In this document: piece after piece, positions 8,252 through 15,891 of the stretch
Layout: every line of letters starts with the position of its first letter
Position numbering within the stretch: the first letter of the stretch is position 1
Assembly (NCBI GenBank): GCA_900553785.1
Contig: USES01000002.1
Coordinates: 1-64,000, forward strand
Direction of reading: 5' to 3'
Length of the DNA stretch: 64,000 nucleotides
Source of the DNA: an uncultured Clostridium sp.
Lineage (GTDB): Bacteria > Bacillota > Clostridia > TANB77 > CAG-465
Position numbers and translations under genes: made by a program
Notes under the pieces: generated by a model
The model's database searches: none
The model's input: only the letters and a program-made list of their open reading frames with translations
What the model was told of the DNA's origin: nothing

Positions 8252-9439
8252 TTAGTTTGGTATTAATAAATTTTGTAATACATTTCCTGCACTTTTATTG
8301 TGGGAAATGATAGGATGCACATAAAAATTAAATGTTGTAGTAATCTGTGCATGACCTAGTCTTGCAGCGACAACTGCTACATCTATATTTTGCGATATAA
8401 GCAAAGTAGCATTTGTATGCCTTAAACCGTGAAAATTAATTACAGGTAGTCCAATTTCTTTAACAAATTTGACAAACCATTTACTAATAGTTGATGGATG
8501 CATAGGCTTACCATCTGACTGAACAAATAACCTATCTGAATTCGTCCATAATTCGCCGTAAATTGATTTTTGTTCTTCATACCATGATTTATATTCCTCA
8601 AGTAAAGAAACGACAAAATCTGGAATTGCAACATCTCTTATTGAACTTTCGGTTTTAGGTGTTTTTGTAAATATACCTTTATCTGCTAAATATTGACTTG
8701 ATTTATTGATACTAATAATTTCATTTGCGAAATCAATATCGGACCATTCTAATCCCATAAGTTCACCAAGTCTTACTCCAGTAAATACGGTAAGTGTTAT
8801 TGCTACTTTATATTTAATATTTTCTATAGATAGTTCGTTTAAATTAGAAAGTAGAACTTTACATTGTTCATCATCATAATATCTTCTTTTAGGTTTTCTA
8901 CTTCTAGGTGGTTGAACTCTTTCACATGGATTATTAAACAATAGTTGCCAATATACCGCTTTGTGTAGCATAGCTCTTATAAGTCTATGGTGTTCCAAGA
9001 TAGTTTTTTGAGACAAAGTTTTTAATGTTCTATAACCATTATTACATTTAACACGTCTTATTTGTGTACCTTTATCTAGCATATCATAGAATTTCATTAT
9101 GTCAGTAGGTTTAATTTTATCTAGCTTAAAGTGTCCAAGGTAAGGAAGTATTCTTGATTCTAACATACCTAAATATCTTCTGTAGGTGGAAGGTGCTAAT
9201 TCTTTAGAGTCATAATCTCTTTTCCATATTTCAGTAAATTCTTTAAATGTTATAGATTTACCTTCAACAACTGTACCTTGTTCTACTTCAGCAACAAATT
9301 TAGCAAGTTCAATCTTAGCTTGTGCTTTAGTTCCATGAACAGTTTTAGTATGACGTATAGGCTTTCCATCTAAATTAAAGCCATGACAAACTATTAACCT
9401 GTAACTATTTTTGCCTCTTTTTTCAATACTCCCGGCCAT
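8252..9439 (-). CDS. int: Tyrosine recombinase / site-specific integrase (Tn916-Int type)
   Basis: Inserts and excises the element at its attachment site. 395 aa: N-terminal arm-binding domain (about 1-55, AGSIEKRGKNSYRLIV), SAM-like core-binding domain (about 70-175), C-terminal catalytic domain with the Arg in FTGVRLGELMGL, the HGLRH box in INFHGLRHTN, the His in LGHAQITTTF and the nucleophile Tyr in FNFYVHP. It reads toward the left attachment repeat about 270 bp away. GGAGGTGA precedes the ATG. An inverted operator lies upstream. Confidence 0.95.
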   Translation of the reverse strand: MAGSIEKRGKNSYRLIVCHGFNLDGKPIRHTKTVHGTKAQAKIELAKFVAEVEQGTVVEGKSITFKEFTEIWKRDYDSKELAPSTYRRYLGMLESRILPYLGHFKLDKIKPTDIMKFYDMLDKGTQIRRVKCNNGYRTLKTLSQKTILEHHRLIRAMLHKAVYWQLLFNNPCERVQPPRSRKPKRRYYDDEQCKVLLSNLNELSIENIKYKVAITLTVFTGVRLGELMGLEWSDIDFANEIISINKSSQYLADKGIFTKTPKTESSIRDVAIPDFVVSLLEEYKSWYEEQKSIYGELWTNSDRLFVQSDGKPMHPSTISKWFVKFVKEIGLPVINFHGLRHTNATLLISQNIDVAVVAARLGHAQITTTFNFYVHPIISHNKSAGNVLQNLLIPN

Positions 9440-9487
9440 TACTCTGTTTCACCTCCTTTCAAGTTGGTTAATGGGTAGGGGAATATA

Positions 9488-9526
9488 ATTGTTAACTGAT
9501 AATATGGTATCATAATAGTTAACAAT
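9488..9526. promoter_or_regulatory. Inverted-repeat operator upstream of the integrase
   Basis: ATTGTTAACT (9488-9497) and AGTTAACAAT (9517-9526) are perfect inverted repeats 19 bp apart. The same TTGTTAAC word recurs in the control region of the excisionase-like gene. Confidence 0.6.
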
Positions 9527-9533
9527 ATGCAAG

Positions 9534-9570
9534 TAAAAAAAGATATCTCATACTATTTTGAGATATCCTT
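9534..9570 (-). terminator. Terminator of the ATPase-TOPRIM unit
   Basis: On the minus strand GATATCTCA/TGAGATATC stem (9559-9567 with 9542-9550) then T7. The TOPRIM gene's stop codon lies in the loop. Confidence 0.8.
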
Positions 9571-10179
9571 TTTACAAGAAGAACAGTTTGGTTCTAAACC
9601 TAATTCTGTACATAAGGGTCTTATTTCTGAACATATATTAGGAAAGATAACATTCATATCTAAAGATGATATAAAGCCAGCACATTTATGTCCTTTTTGA
9701 TAAACTCTATTACCTTTTAGAAATAGTTTTTCTAATTTTTCTAATCCAGTTGAACCTTTTAAAGATGTAGGCCTTTTTATTTTTAAGAAATTAGCAATTC
9801 CGTCTAAATCATATATAAAAAAGTCTTCAATAGATTTTCTAGCTTTTAAATGAATAACTTTAGATGCTCCAGAATTTTTTAAATCAGTTTCTAACTTTTC
9901 CCTATCTACTGGTGGGTGAACACCAAATTCAAATACATCTGTATCATAACATAAAAAAACTATTATTTCATATTCTTTGCCATAATTAGTTACAACTTCT
10001 TTTACAAATTTATTTACTATTTTCTTTTGAAATTTAGCAATTCCTTTTATACATGATTTTTTTAATGCATCAATTTTAAATCTATTATCTGGTATTTTGC
10101 TTTTTATAGTACATAATACTTTATCATAAAATTCTTCGTCAGTTTCGCCTTCTGTATAGATAACTATACATTTTTTCAT
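9553..10179 (-). CDS. TOPRIM-like nuclease partner of the ATPase
   Basis: 208 aa. YTEGETDEEFY (residues 8-18) supplies the TOPRIM glutamate and CYDTDVFEFG (77-86) the DxD metal-binding pair; KSIEDFF (115-121) is the usual downstream motif. The C-terminus is cysteine-rich (CSEIRPLC, then CSSCKK), possibly a zinc site. It follows the ATPase gene by 4 bp, an arrangement known from RloA/RloB-, AbiL- and PARIS-like defence pairs and from OLD nucleases split in two. The likely role is a DNA or RNA nuclease released or driven by the ATPase on phage infection. The exact family is uncertain. Confidence 0.65.
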   Translation of the reverse strand: MKKCIVIYTEGETDEEFYDKVLCTIKSKIPDNRFKIDALKKSCIKGIAKFQKKIVNKFVKEVVTNYGKEYEIIVFLCYDTDVFEFGVHPPVDREKLETDLKNSGASKVIHLKARKSIEDFFIYDLDGIANFLKIKRPTSLKGSTGLEKLEKLFLKGNRVYQKGHKCAGFISSLDMNVIFPNICSEIRPLCTELGLEPNCSSCKKDISK

Positions 10180-10183
10180 ATTA

Positions 10184-11455
10184 TTATTGTTCCGTATATT
10201 TAACTAATGTTTCTAAGTCATCTACGTCTCCACTCATTAAATCAAAAATATAATCTCCAACATGTAAATCTAAATCGTTTGCATCAGACATTAATTTGTT
10301 AACGGATTTATCTTTTATTTTAGAAAAACTTGCTATTCCGTTATCATTTGGTAAGCCTATATAAATATTGGCTGGATTTATATAGTTAATTAAATAAGGA
10401 GAATGACTTGTAATAATTATTTTTATATCTTTAGCGAAACTGCTTAAAGCAATTAAGTATTGTTGCAAAACCCTAGGATTTAAAGAGTTTTCAGGTTCCT
10501 CTATAGCTACGATAGAAAAGCCATTGTGTGATGCTAATTCTAAATTGGTTAATATTTTTAAAATTCTTTTTGCACCATCAGACATATTTCTGAATTCAAT
10601 AGGAGTAGACAAATTTTTGTCTTTTACTATTAAAGCATAAAATTTGCCTGCCACTTTTGAAGATTCAATGTTTTCTATATTGTTATTTCTTTCTGAAACA
10701 ATAGGGATTTCTACCACATCTATTTCTTCAATTGATGGGAAGATATCTTTAAAAGTATTAATTATCAAATTATATCTTTCTTTTCTTCTTTTTCTAATGT
10801 CATATAAAATAGTAGGAATATTATTTTTGGTATTTAAATCATAATTGAAAGCTTCACCATTCAATATTGGTCTTATTGTATAAGGTTTTACAGCATCAAA
10901 ATCATGATCTATAAAAGTTTTAAGTTGATTTAAGCTGTTAATAATTTTTATATAAAATAAATCATCGTATGCTTGTATTTTATTTAAAACTAATCCGTTT
11001 TCTTCTATTAAAATTGGTTTATTGCATGAACCGGTTTTTGAAGGTTTATAAAAAGATTCTGTATTTTCTCTTTTTATATAGAAAGTATATTTCTGAGATT
11101 CACTTGGTTCTTTTATTTTTAAATATTCTTTTATAATTTTAGGTTTTGCTTTATTTTTAGCCCATAAAAAAGAATAACCATAAATGATTTCTTCATTATC
11201 TAGGTCTGCTTCTAATTCGAATGAAAAAGCATTTGTTAAGTTGTGCTTATTAACAGGAATTCCAGGCATATAATTCATTTGTATAGATTTGCTCTCGGCA
11301 TTAGCAACAATAAAATCAAACCCGAATTTTAAGGCTGTTAAAGTATTAGTTTTTCCGTAACTATTAATAGATAACAAACTAGTAATATTATTTAGAACAA
11401 GATCAATATTTTTTAAATTCTTGAAACCATCGATTTTAATTCTTTTGATATTCAT
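10184..11455 (-). CDS. AAA/ABC-type ATPase of an OLD/RloA-like defence pair
   Basis: 423 aa, SMC/ABC-like ATPase. Walker A is SINSYGKT (29-36), with Ser for the first Gly; the signature is MSDGAKR (291-297), Walker B is IVAIEEPENSLNP (315-327) and the switch His is in ITSHSPYL (349-356). The start at 11455 is chosen over 11491 because GGAGTGG lies just upstream and MNIKRIKIDGFKN is the usual family opening. Translationally coupled to the TOPRIM gene. The ATPase probably senses infection and controls the nuclease. No transmembrane or HNH part. Confidence 0.75.
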   Translation of the reverse strand: MNIKRIKIDGFKNLKNIDLVLNNITSLLSINSYGKTNTLTALKFGFDFIVANAESKSIQMNYMPGIPVNKHNLTNAFSFELEADLDNEEIIYGYSFLWAKNKAKPKIIKEYLKIKEPSESQKYTFYIKRENTESFYKPSKTGSCNKPILIEENGLVLNKIQAYDDLFYIKIINSLNQLKTFIDHDFDAVKPYTIRPILNGEAFNYDLNTKNNIPTILYDIRKRRKERYNLIINTFKDIFPSIEEIDVVEIPIVSERNNNIENIESSKVAGKFYALIVKDKNLSTPIEFRNMSDGAKRILKILTNLELASHNGFSIVAIEEPENSLNPRVLQQYLIALSSFAKDIKIIITSHSPYLINYINPANIYIGLPNDNGIASFSKIKDKSVNKLMSDANDLDLHVGDYIFDLMSGDVDDLETLVKYTEQ

Positions 11456-11612
11456 TTTTCCACTCCATATATTTATTATTTTTTGTAACATAAGTATACA
11501 CCAACCTTTTTAAAAAGTCAACAAATATCTGATAATTTATTAAATATCTTTAACAGATATACATTATTTTATTCTAAAAATGCTAAAATAATGAATAAAA
11601 AATTAAACATTA

Positions 11613-11641
11613 TTGACAACTACTATGGAAGCGCGTATAAT
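11613..11641 (+). promoter_or_regulatory. Perfect consensus sigma-A promoter
   Basis: TTGACA (11613-11618), 17-bp spacer, TATAAT (11636-11641). It drives the structured leader and the two genes after it. Such a perfect match is rare and implies strong transcription. Confidence 0.85.
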
Positions 11642-11647
11642 AAAAAT

Positions 11648-11760
11648 ACAAAAAGAAAAAGCTCTGATACCAGAGCTAGAATGTTTTTTTGTAGATTGAG
11701 ACCCTACAACAAGCATTATAGCACTAAGAATTCTTTTTGCAAAGGGTAAATTATAGAGCA
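11648..11760 (+). ncRNA. Candidate structured leader or small RNA
   Basis: About 130 nt between the promoter and the first start codon. Hairpin 1 is AGCTCTG (11660-11666) with CAGAGCT (11671-11677); hairpin 2 is TTGTAG (11689-11694) with CTACAA (11704-11709) after a T7 run; an AAGAATTCTT palindrome lies further on. No riboswitch class recognised. The T-run after hairpin 1 could make it an attenuator. Confidence 0.45.
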
Positions 11761-11778
11761 GAAAGAAGTGAAAAAAGA

Positions 11779-11985
11779 ATGAAAAACCACAAAGTTCAAG
11801 TTATATCTGAAAGTGAATCTGGAAGAAATCAAAGATTTAAGGACTGCAGTAGTGGAAAAGAGATGACGAGAAATCAATTTGTTAAAGAGATTAAAGCAGG
11901 AAATTATGAAGATTACTACGTTAGAAAAATAAACAATATTGATACTCCTGTTTCAAAGCCAGATGGAAATAAAAAAATAATTTAG
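11779..11985 (+). CDS. Small DUF3892-like protein
   Basis: 68 aa from the ATG at 11779 (the upstream TTG at 11737 lacks a ribosome binding site). The pattern SGKEMTRNQFVKEIKAG, then YYVRKINNIDTPVSKPD, resembles small DUF3892-type proteins of mobile elements, whose function is unknown. It is the first gene behind the structured leader and lies 16 bp before the 299-aa gene, so the two are probably one transcript ending at 12928. The family call rests on memory of the pattern. Confidence 0.5.
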   Translation: MKNHKVQVISESESGRNQRFKDCSSGKEMTRNQFVKEIKAGNYEDYYVRKINNIDTPVSKPDGNKKII

Positions 11986-12001
11986 GATAAGGGGGAGTTA
12001 T

Positions 12002-12901
12002 ATGCTATTAGAGAGTAAAAGAAAAAGAAGTTTAAGCTTTTTAGAAAAAGTCGAAGAATTAGAAAAAAAGAAAATTGGTGTAATGCTTGAAAATGAACAA
12101 GTACCAATTGAATTGAAAGAAAAAGGTACTTGTAAATTTAGACCAAGTATAAATTGGGGTAAAAATAGCAAAAAAAACACTCTGGGAGAATTTAAAGCAA
12201 ATAAACAGTTACCTAAAATTAATAAGTATATCAATACTATAGAGTGGCATTGGAAACAATATAACGGACGAGAACTAGAAGATATGTACGATTTTTGCGA
12301 TATTTACAGGAATGTATATCAAAAAGAATTTGTTAAACCTTTAGAGATTGATTTTATATTTGTTAGTGAAAAAAATTTAATATATGCAGATCTAGAATTA
12401 AATGAATTAGAAAAAACAAAGGAAAAAATTTTACTAGCAACAAATATTTTATTAGAAAAGTTTGGCTTTTGCCAAATTCTTGACGAGGATTTTAAAGAGT
12501 ATATACCAAACAAAGGGTTTAAAATTTGTAATTGGGCTGTATTACCAGAAGGTGAAGAAATTTGGGATATAACTGGAATAAGGAAATATAGAGCTCCTAC
12601 AGGTAGAGAAGATAGAAAAAGGGCTAGTTTTGATTCATATAGATTGAACATTATTATAAATAAAAAACCAAAAGAAAAATATGTTGGAATAAATGGATTT
12701 CAAGATTACTTGGTATTTTTATTTGAAGATGTATGTATACTTGAGACAGGGAAATATGGAAATGCTACATATATTATTAATACAAAAGAATGGAAGTATG
12801 CATCAACCCTTACAAAAAAAGAATTATTAAATTCTGATTATATTATAAATAGGGTTATTCACAATGAAGAATGGAAGCGAAAAATAGATACTATAATATA
12901 A
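12002..12901 (+). CDS. Unrecognised 299-aa protein in a mobile-element two-gene unit
   Basis: No function known to me. The N-terminal third is Lys/Glu-rich; the middle holds WHWKQYNGRELEDMYDFCD and IDFIFVSEKN. The C-terminus (YGNATYI, WKYASTLTKKELLNSDYI, RVIHNEEWKRKI) has a pattern I associate with uncharacterised accessory proteins of phages and elements. No membrane helix and no clear catalytic motif. GGGGGAG precedes the ATG. With the small DUF3892-like gene and the strong promoter it forms an isolated unit between a defence ATPase pair and a DUF6076-like gene. A defence role is an inference from place only. Confidence 0.5.
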   Translation: MLLESKRKRSLSFLEKVEELEKKKIGVMLENEQVPIELKEKGTCKFRPSINWGKNSKKNTLGEFKANKQLPKINKYINTIEWHWKQYNGRELEDMYDFCDIYRNVYQKEFVKPLEIDFIFVSEKNLIYADLELNELEKTKEKILLATNILLEKFGFCQILDEDFKEYIPNKGFKICNWAVLPEGEEIWDITGIRKYRAPTGREDRKRASFDSYRLNIIINKKPKEKYVGINGFQDYLVFLFEDVCILETGKYGNATYIINTKEWKYASTLTKKELLNSDYIINRVIHNEEWKRKIDTII

Positions 12902-12928
12902 AAAATAAGGACAAGAGTCCTTATTTTT
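12901..12928 (+). terminator. Rho-independent terminator
   Basis: Perfect 12-bp stem AAAAATAAGGAC (12901-12912) with GTCCTTATTTTT (12917-12928), 4-base loop. On the other strand it could also serve the convergent gene at 12962-14236. Confidence 0.9.
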
Positions 12929-12961
12929 GGCTGTTTTTAATATATATATATATTATTTTTA

Positions 12962-14236
12962 TTAATTTTCATCTAACCATTCATCGAATTCATCATGAGT
13001 TTTTTTACCAGATTTAACATCATTAACGAATTGTTTAGCTTCTTTTTTCCATTTTTCATAGTTAATTTTGTAATATTCAATATCTGGATTTCTCTTAACA
13101 GCCATAGCTTTTTTGGCATATATTTGTCTGTATTTACCATATACAGGTTCTTCGTTTTCTTTTCTTTTTTGAGATGTTTTTATTCCAAATTCTTTACAAG
13201 TAATATCTTCTGTGTATTTACCATTGCAATATAATGTATTGTTTTTATCTGAGAAGAAGTATTTACCACATACTTGACATCTTTTTATATATTCAACATC
13301 ATTTAATGTGATATGGTAAAGAAGTATATAGAAATACGAAAATAAGTTATTAGTTTTAAACTGATATTCATGTCCTATAACTTTTTCACCATCTGGATCA
13401 TTTTTTAATATATTATCTATTAGGAAATCTTCATCAGCTAGTGGGTCTGAAATACCATTCTTAATTTTATAAAGTATGTTATCTCTAAAAGTATTATCAT
13501 CAAATGTAAAACTTAAAGAATAATCACATATATAATCTTTTGAAAGTTCTTTTATTTCTTCTGATATGTTTTGAAATATATAGAATCTTTGAGAATTATT
13601 TAATTTGCTTAATTTCTTTTCTCTATTATTATTAAAAATATAATCTACGAAGTTTCTAAATAAGTCTTGCATTTTTATTAGATAATCTTTTTCTTCTTCG
13701 TAAAGTTGTTCAGCACATTGTTTTAATAAAGATTTATCTACAATATGTATAGGCTTTTCTGTTTCAATGTATATAACATTTGCTTCAAATCCTTTAAAGA
13801 TTTTATTTAACTGCCTTTTAGGGATTCTATTAAGGTACATAAAGATAAAAGTGCAGAAAAATTTAAAAAAGTCTTCAAACTTATTAAAATCTAAATTTAA
13901 AAATCCAGTTAAATTATCTCCTAATGCTATTCTATTATAATCATAAGTTAATGCTAAATCTAATGGTATCTTTTCTATGTTAGTTATAAATAGTACATTG
14001 CTTGGAATATGTGGAAATTTTTTATCTATTGCTGCAAGAAACACATTATCAAAGCCACCTTCCTGTCTACTCATATTAGATTCTTTATATAATTCAGCTA
14101 AAATTTTATTCTTTTTCTCTTTAGATAAATTTACTTTACTTGTATCAAATGAAACTGAACAAAACTTGTTTATTTCAAAAGGATTCTTTTTATTGTATAA
14201 ACTTAATTCAATTAGATAAGGCTTGTTATCTGCCAT
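12962..14236 (-). CDS. DUF6076-like protein with C-terminal zinc-binding motif
   Basis: 424 aa. The large helical N-terminal part is unrecognised. Near residues 330-365 it has CQVCGKYFFSDKNNTLYC followed by a further Cys in ITCKEFG, a CGNR/ABATE-like zinc ribbon pattern; the tail is Lys-rich. This resembles DUF6076 proteins carried next to integrases in Firmicute elements, of unknown function. GGAGG precedes the ATG. It is divergent from the excisionase-like gene, and the shared intergenic region holds TGTTAACA-type operators, so the two may be controlled together. Confidence 0.5.
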   Translation of the reverse strand: MADNKPYLIELSLYNKKNPFEINKFCSVSFDTSKVNLSKEKKNKILAELYKESNMSRQEGGFDNVFLAAIDKKFPHIPSNVLFITNIEKIPLDLALTYDYNRIALGDNLTGFLNLDFNKFEDFFKFFCTFIFMYLNRIPKRQLNKIFKGFEANVIYIETEKPIHIVDKSLLKQCAEQLYEEEKDYLIKMQDLFRNFVDYIFNNNREKKLSKLNNSQRFYIFQNISEEIKELSKDYICDYSLSFTFDDNTFRDNILYKIKNGISDPLADEDFLIDNILKNDPDGEKVIGHEYQFKTNNLFSYFYILLYHITLNDVEYIKRCQVCGKYFFSDKNNTLYCNGKYTEDITCKEFGIKTSQKRKENEEPVYGKYRQIYAKKAMAVKRNPDIEYYKINYEKWKKEAKQFVNDVKSGKKTHDEFDEWLDEN

Positions 14237-14250
14237 TTTTTATTCCTCCG

Positions 14251-14365
14251 TGTTAACAGTAAATTGGTGTATATTAACTATTTTTCAGTGTTATCAATTC
14301 TAAAAAATTTTCAGCAAAATTATTGCACTTGTTAACTATAACGAGTATAATTCAATTGTTAACAA
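14251..14365. promoter_or_regulatory. Control region with three GTTAAC operators and the xis promoter
   Basis: TGTTAACA (14251-14258), TTGTTAACTATA (14329-14340) and the palindrome TTGTTAACAA (14356-14365). A promoter TTGCAC (14323-14328), 17 bp, TATAAT (14346-14351) reads toward the excisionase-like gene, with one operator in its spacer and one at +1. The same word flanks the integrase gene. Confidence 0.65.
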
Positions 14366-14407
14366 AAGTCAATAGGTACCATTGAATAAAGAAAGGGGGA
14401 TTCATTA

Positions 14408-14605
14408 TTGAACTTAAAAACAATTGAAAGAACAACATTAACCATGAAAGAAGCAGCAGAGTATTTAGGAATAAGTTATTGGTTAACAAATCAATTAGTA
14501 AGAAGAAAACAAATACCATGTTCAAAAGTTGGTGGTAAATTTCTATTTAGAGTACAAGCATTAGATGAATATTTAACTAAAAAAGAACAAGATTCTATGT
14601 GTTAA
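14408..14605 (+). CDS. xis: Excisionase-like HTH protein (MerR-type HTH_17)
   Basis: 65 aa. LTMKEAAEYLGISYWLTNQL, then VRRKQIPCSKVGGKFLFRVQALDEYL is the winged-helix pattern of excisionase-family DNA-binding proteins. It probably bends DNA at the element ends to steer the integrase to excision, or acts as the regulator of the GTTAAC sites. TTG start with AAAGGGGGA about 8 bases upstream. Unlike Tn916, xis is not next to int here but about 5 kb away. Confidence 0.75.
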   Translation: MNLKTIERTTLTMKEAAEYLGISYWLTNQLVRRKQIPCSKVGGKFLFRVQALDEYLTKKEQDSMC

Positions 14606-14619
14606 TTTGAGAAAGAAAG

Positions 14620-15060
14620 GTGAAAGGAGGTATGGCAGAGGTATCATGGATTAAACTTAGTACGAATATATTTTCAAATAGAAAGATAGCCTTATTACTG
14701 AACGAACGTGATGGGGATGCGTACTTCAGAATATGGATACAATTACTTACAATAGCAGGACAATGTAATATGAAAGGTAGATTAATTATTGGTGAAAATA
14801 TACCATTAGATATACAACAATTATCTAAAATTTTAGGAAAATCTACTAAAAAAGTTGAACAAGTTTTGTCTAAGTTTATAAATTTAAGAATGATAAGTTA
14901 TGAAGATAATTGCTTTGTTATAAGAAATTGGAGTAAGTATCAAAGTGCAGATAAATTAGAGGAAATAAGAAAAAATAATAGAGAGCGACAAAGAAAATTT
15001 CGTGAAAAAAGTAAAGTGGAAACTAACGTTACAGAAACGTTAGATAACAATATAGAATAG
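14620..15060 (+). CDS. Replisome organizer N-terminal domain, truncated
   Basis: 146 aa. WIKLSTNIFSNRKIALLL, RIWIQLLTIAGQ and the winged-helix part up to FVIRNWSKYQSADKLEEI match the N-terminal domain of phage replisome organizers, followed by the basic linker NNRERQRKFREK. The DnaC/DnaD-like C-terminal half of the usual 250-300 aa is missing, and the 15061-15253 gap has only stop-rich sequence in its place. GTG at 14620 or ATG at 14632 could start it; AAAGGAGG is too close to the latter. It may bind an element origin but can hardly load a helicase. Confidence 0.7.
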   Translation: MKGGMAEVSWIKLSTNIFSNRKIALLLNERDGDAYFRIWIQLLTIAGQCNMKGRLIIGENIPLDIQQLSKILGKSTKKVEQVLSKFINLRMISYEDNCFVIRNWSKYQSADKLEEIRKNNRERQRKFREKSKVETNVTETLDNNIE

Positions 15061-15253
15061 AAAAGACTAAGAATAGAGTAGATAAAGATTAGATTATTAT
15101 TACTGACTGACAAAAGGAATAATGTATAAATATAAGAAAAAGTTAGTAAAAGACATCAAGACTTTAATACTAACTGGAACAAAATTATTGTAAAAACATT
15201 TTAATATAAATTATTAAAAAAGTAAAGAAAATTTATTTGAGGAGGTATAAAAA

Positions 15254-15637
15254 ATGTGTAAATGTGATAAGAAAGAAGGTATAACATATTCAAGATGTGG
15301 AGAGTATTTAGTTCCAAATTTAGTATTAGATAAAGGTAAAGTTAGACCTAAAATCGGAAGATATGGAAAAATGAGATTGAAATTTTTAAAGGAAGAAATG
15401 AAAGCAGTTTATACAAAAATGTTAATGGAAGATACACTAACAGATTATCTTTTAGAGGTAGATGCTCGAGCAACAGATATGGAAAATATGTTGATAAATG
15501 ATATGAAAAAGAGAGCAAATATTGATGAAAAATTAAAAGAAACTGACCAAATGAAATGGGTAGGGATGATGAATAATATAGCTCATTCTGCAAGAGAAAT
15601 TGCCTTTGAAAAATGTATAAATACTTATAATATTTAA
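15254..15637 (+). CDS. tnpV: TnpV family transposon-encoded protein
   Basis: 127 aa. ITYSRCGEYLVPNLVL, IGRYGKMRLKFLKEE and the end DQMKWVGMMNNIAHSAREIA match TnpV, a small protein of unknown function found in Firmicute transposons and conjugative elements. GGAGGT lies 8 bases before the ATG. Followed by its own terminator. No transposase neighbour remains, so it is probably a leftover of an earlier insertion. Confidence 0.8.
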   Translation: MCKCDKKEGITYSRCGEYLVPNLVLDKGKVRPKIGRYGKMRLKFLKEEMKAVYTKMLMEDTLTDYLLEVDARATDMENMLINDMKKRANIDEKLKETDQMKWVGMMNNIAHSAREIAFEKCINTYNI

Positions 15638-15638
15638 T

Positions 15639-15679
15639 AAAAAGTGCTTGGATTTTATAAAAAAATCTGAGCGCTTTTT
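15639..15679 (+). terminator. Rho-independent terminator after tnpV
   Basis: 15-bp stem with G-U pairs, AAAAAGTGCTTGGAT (15639-15653) with ATCTGAGCGCTTTTT (15665-15679). Confidence 0.75.
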
Positions 15680-15760
15680 AACATTATTTTTATAAAAAAT
15701 AATTAAAAAATAAGTTGGAGAAATATGTAATGGGAGTATAATTTTTGTGGTGCCAGCACT

Positions 15761-15801
15761 GAATTTGTACTCCCGTACAAATTCTACATGGGAATTCCCA
15801 T
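15761..15801. promoter_or_regulatory. Tandem palindromes upstream of the R-M operon
   Basis: GAATTTGTAC (15761-15770) and GTACAAATTC (15775-15784) are perfect arms around TCCC; ATGGGAATTCCCAT (15788-15801) is a perfect 14-bp palindrome. GGGAGTA (15732-15738) can also pair with TACTCCC (15768-15774). An extended -10, TGATATAAT, lies at 15861-15869. Operator or attenuator for the R-M genes; no controller gene is present. Confidence 0.5.
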
Positions 15802-15891
15802 ACCCTTTTGAAGAAAAAACAATTAATTTGCTAATAAGCCTTCTCAAAATAAAAAAGGTATGATATAATTCAAGTCGGAGGTTATATTAAT

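Noticed and set aside
11683..11710. CRISPR array
   Set aside because: One repeat-like unit, no second copy or spacer, no cas genes in the window. Kept only as a low-interest finding.
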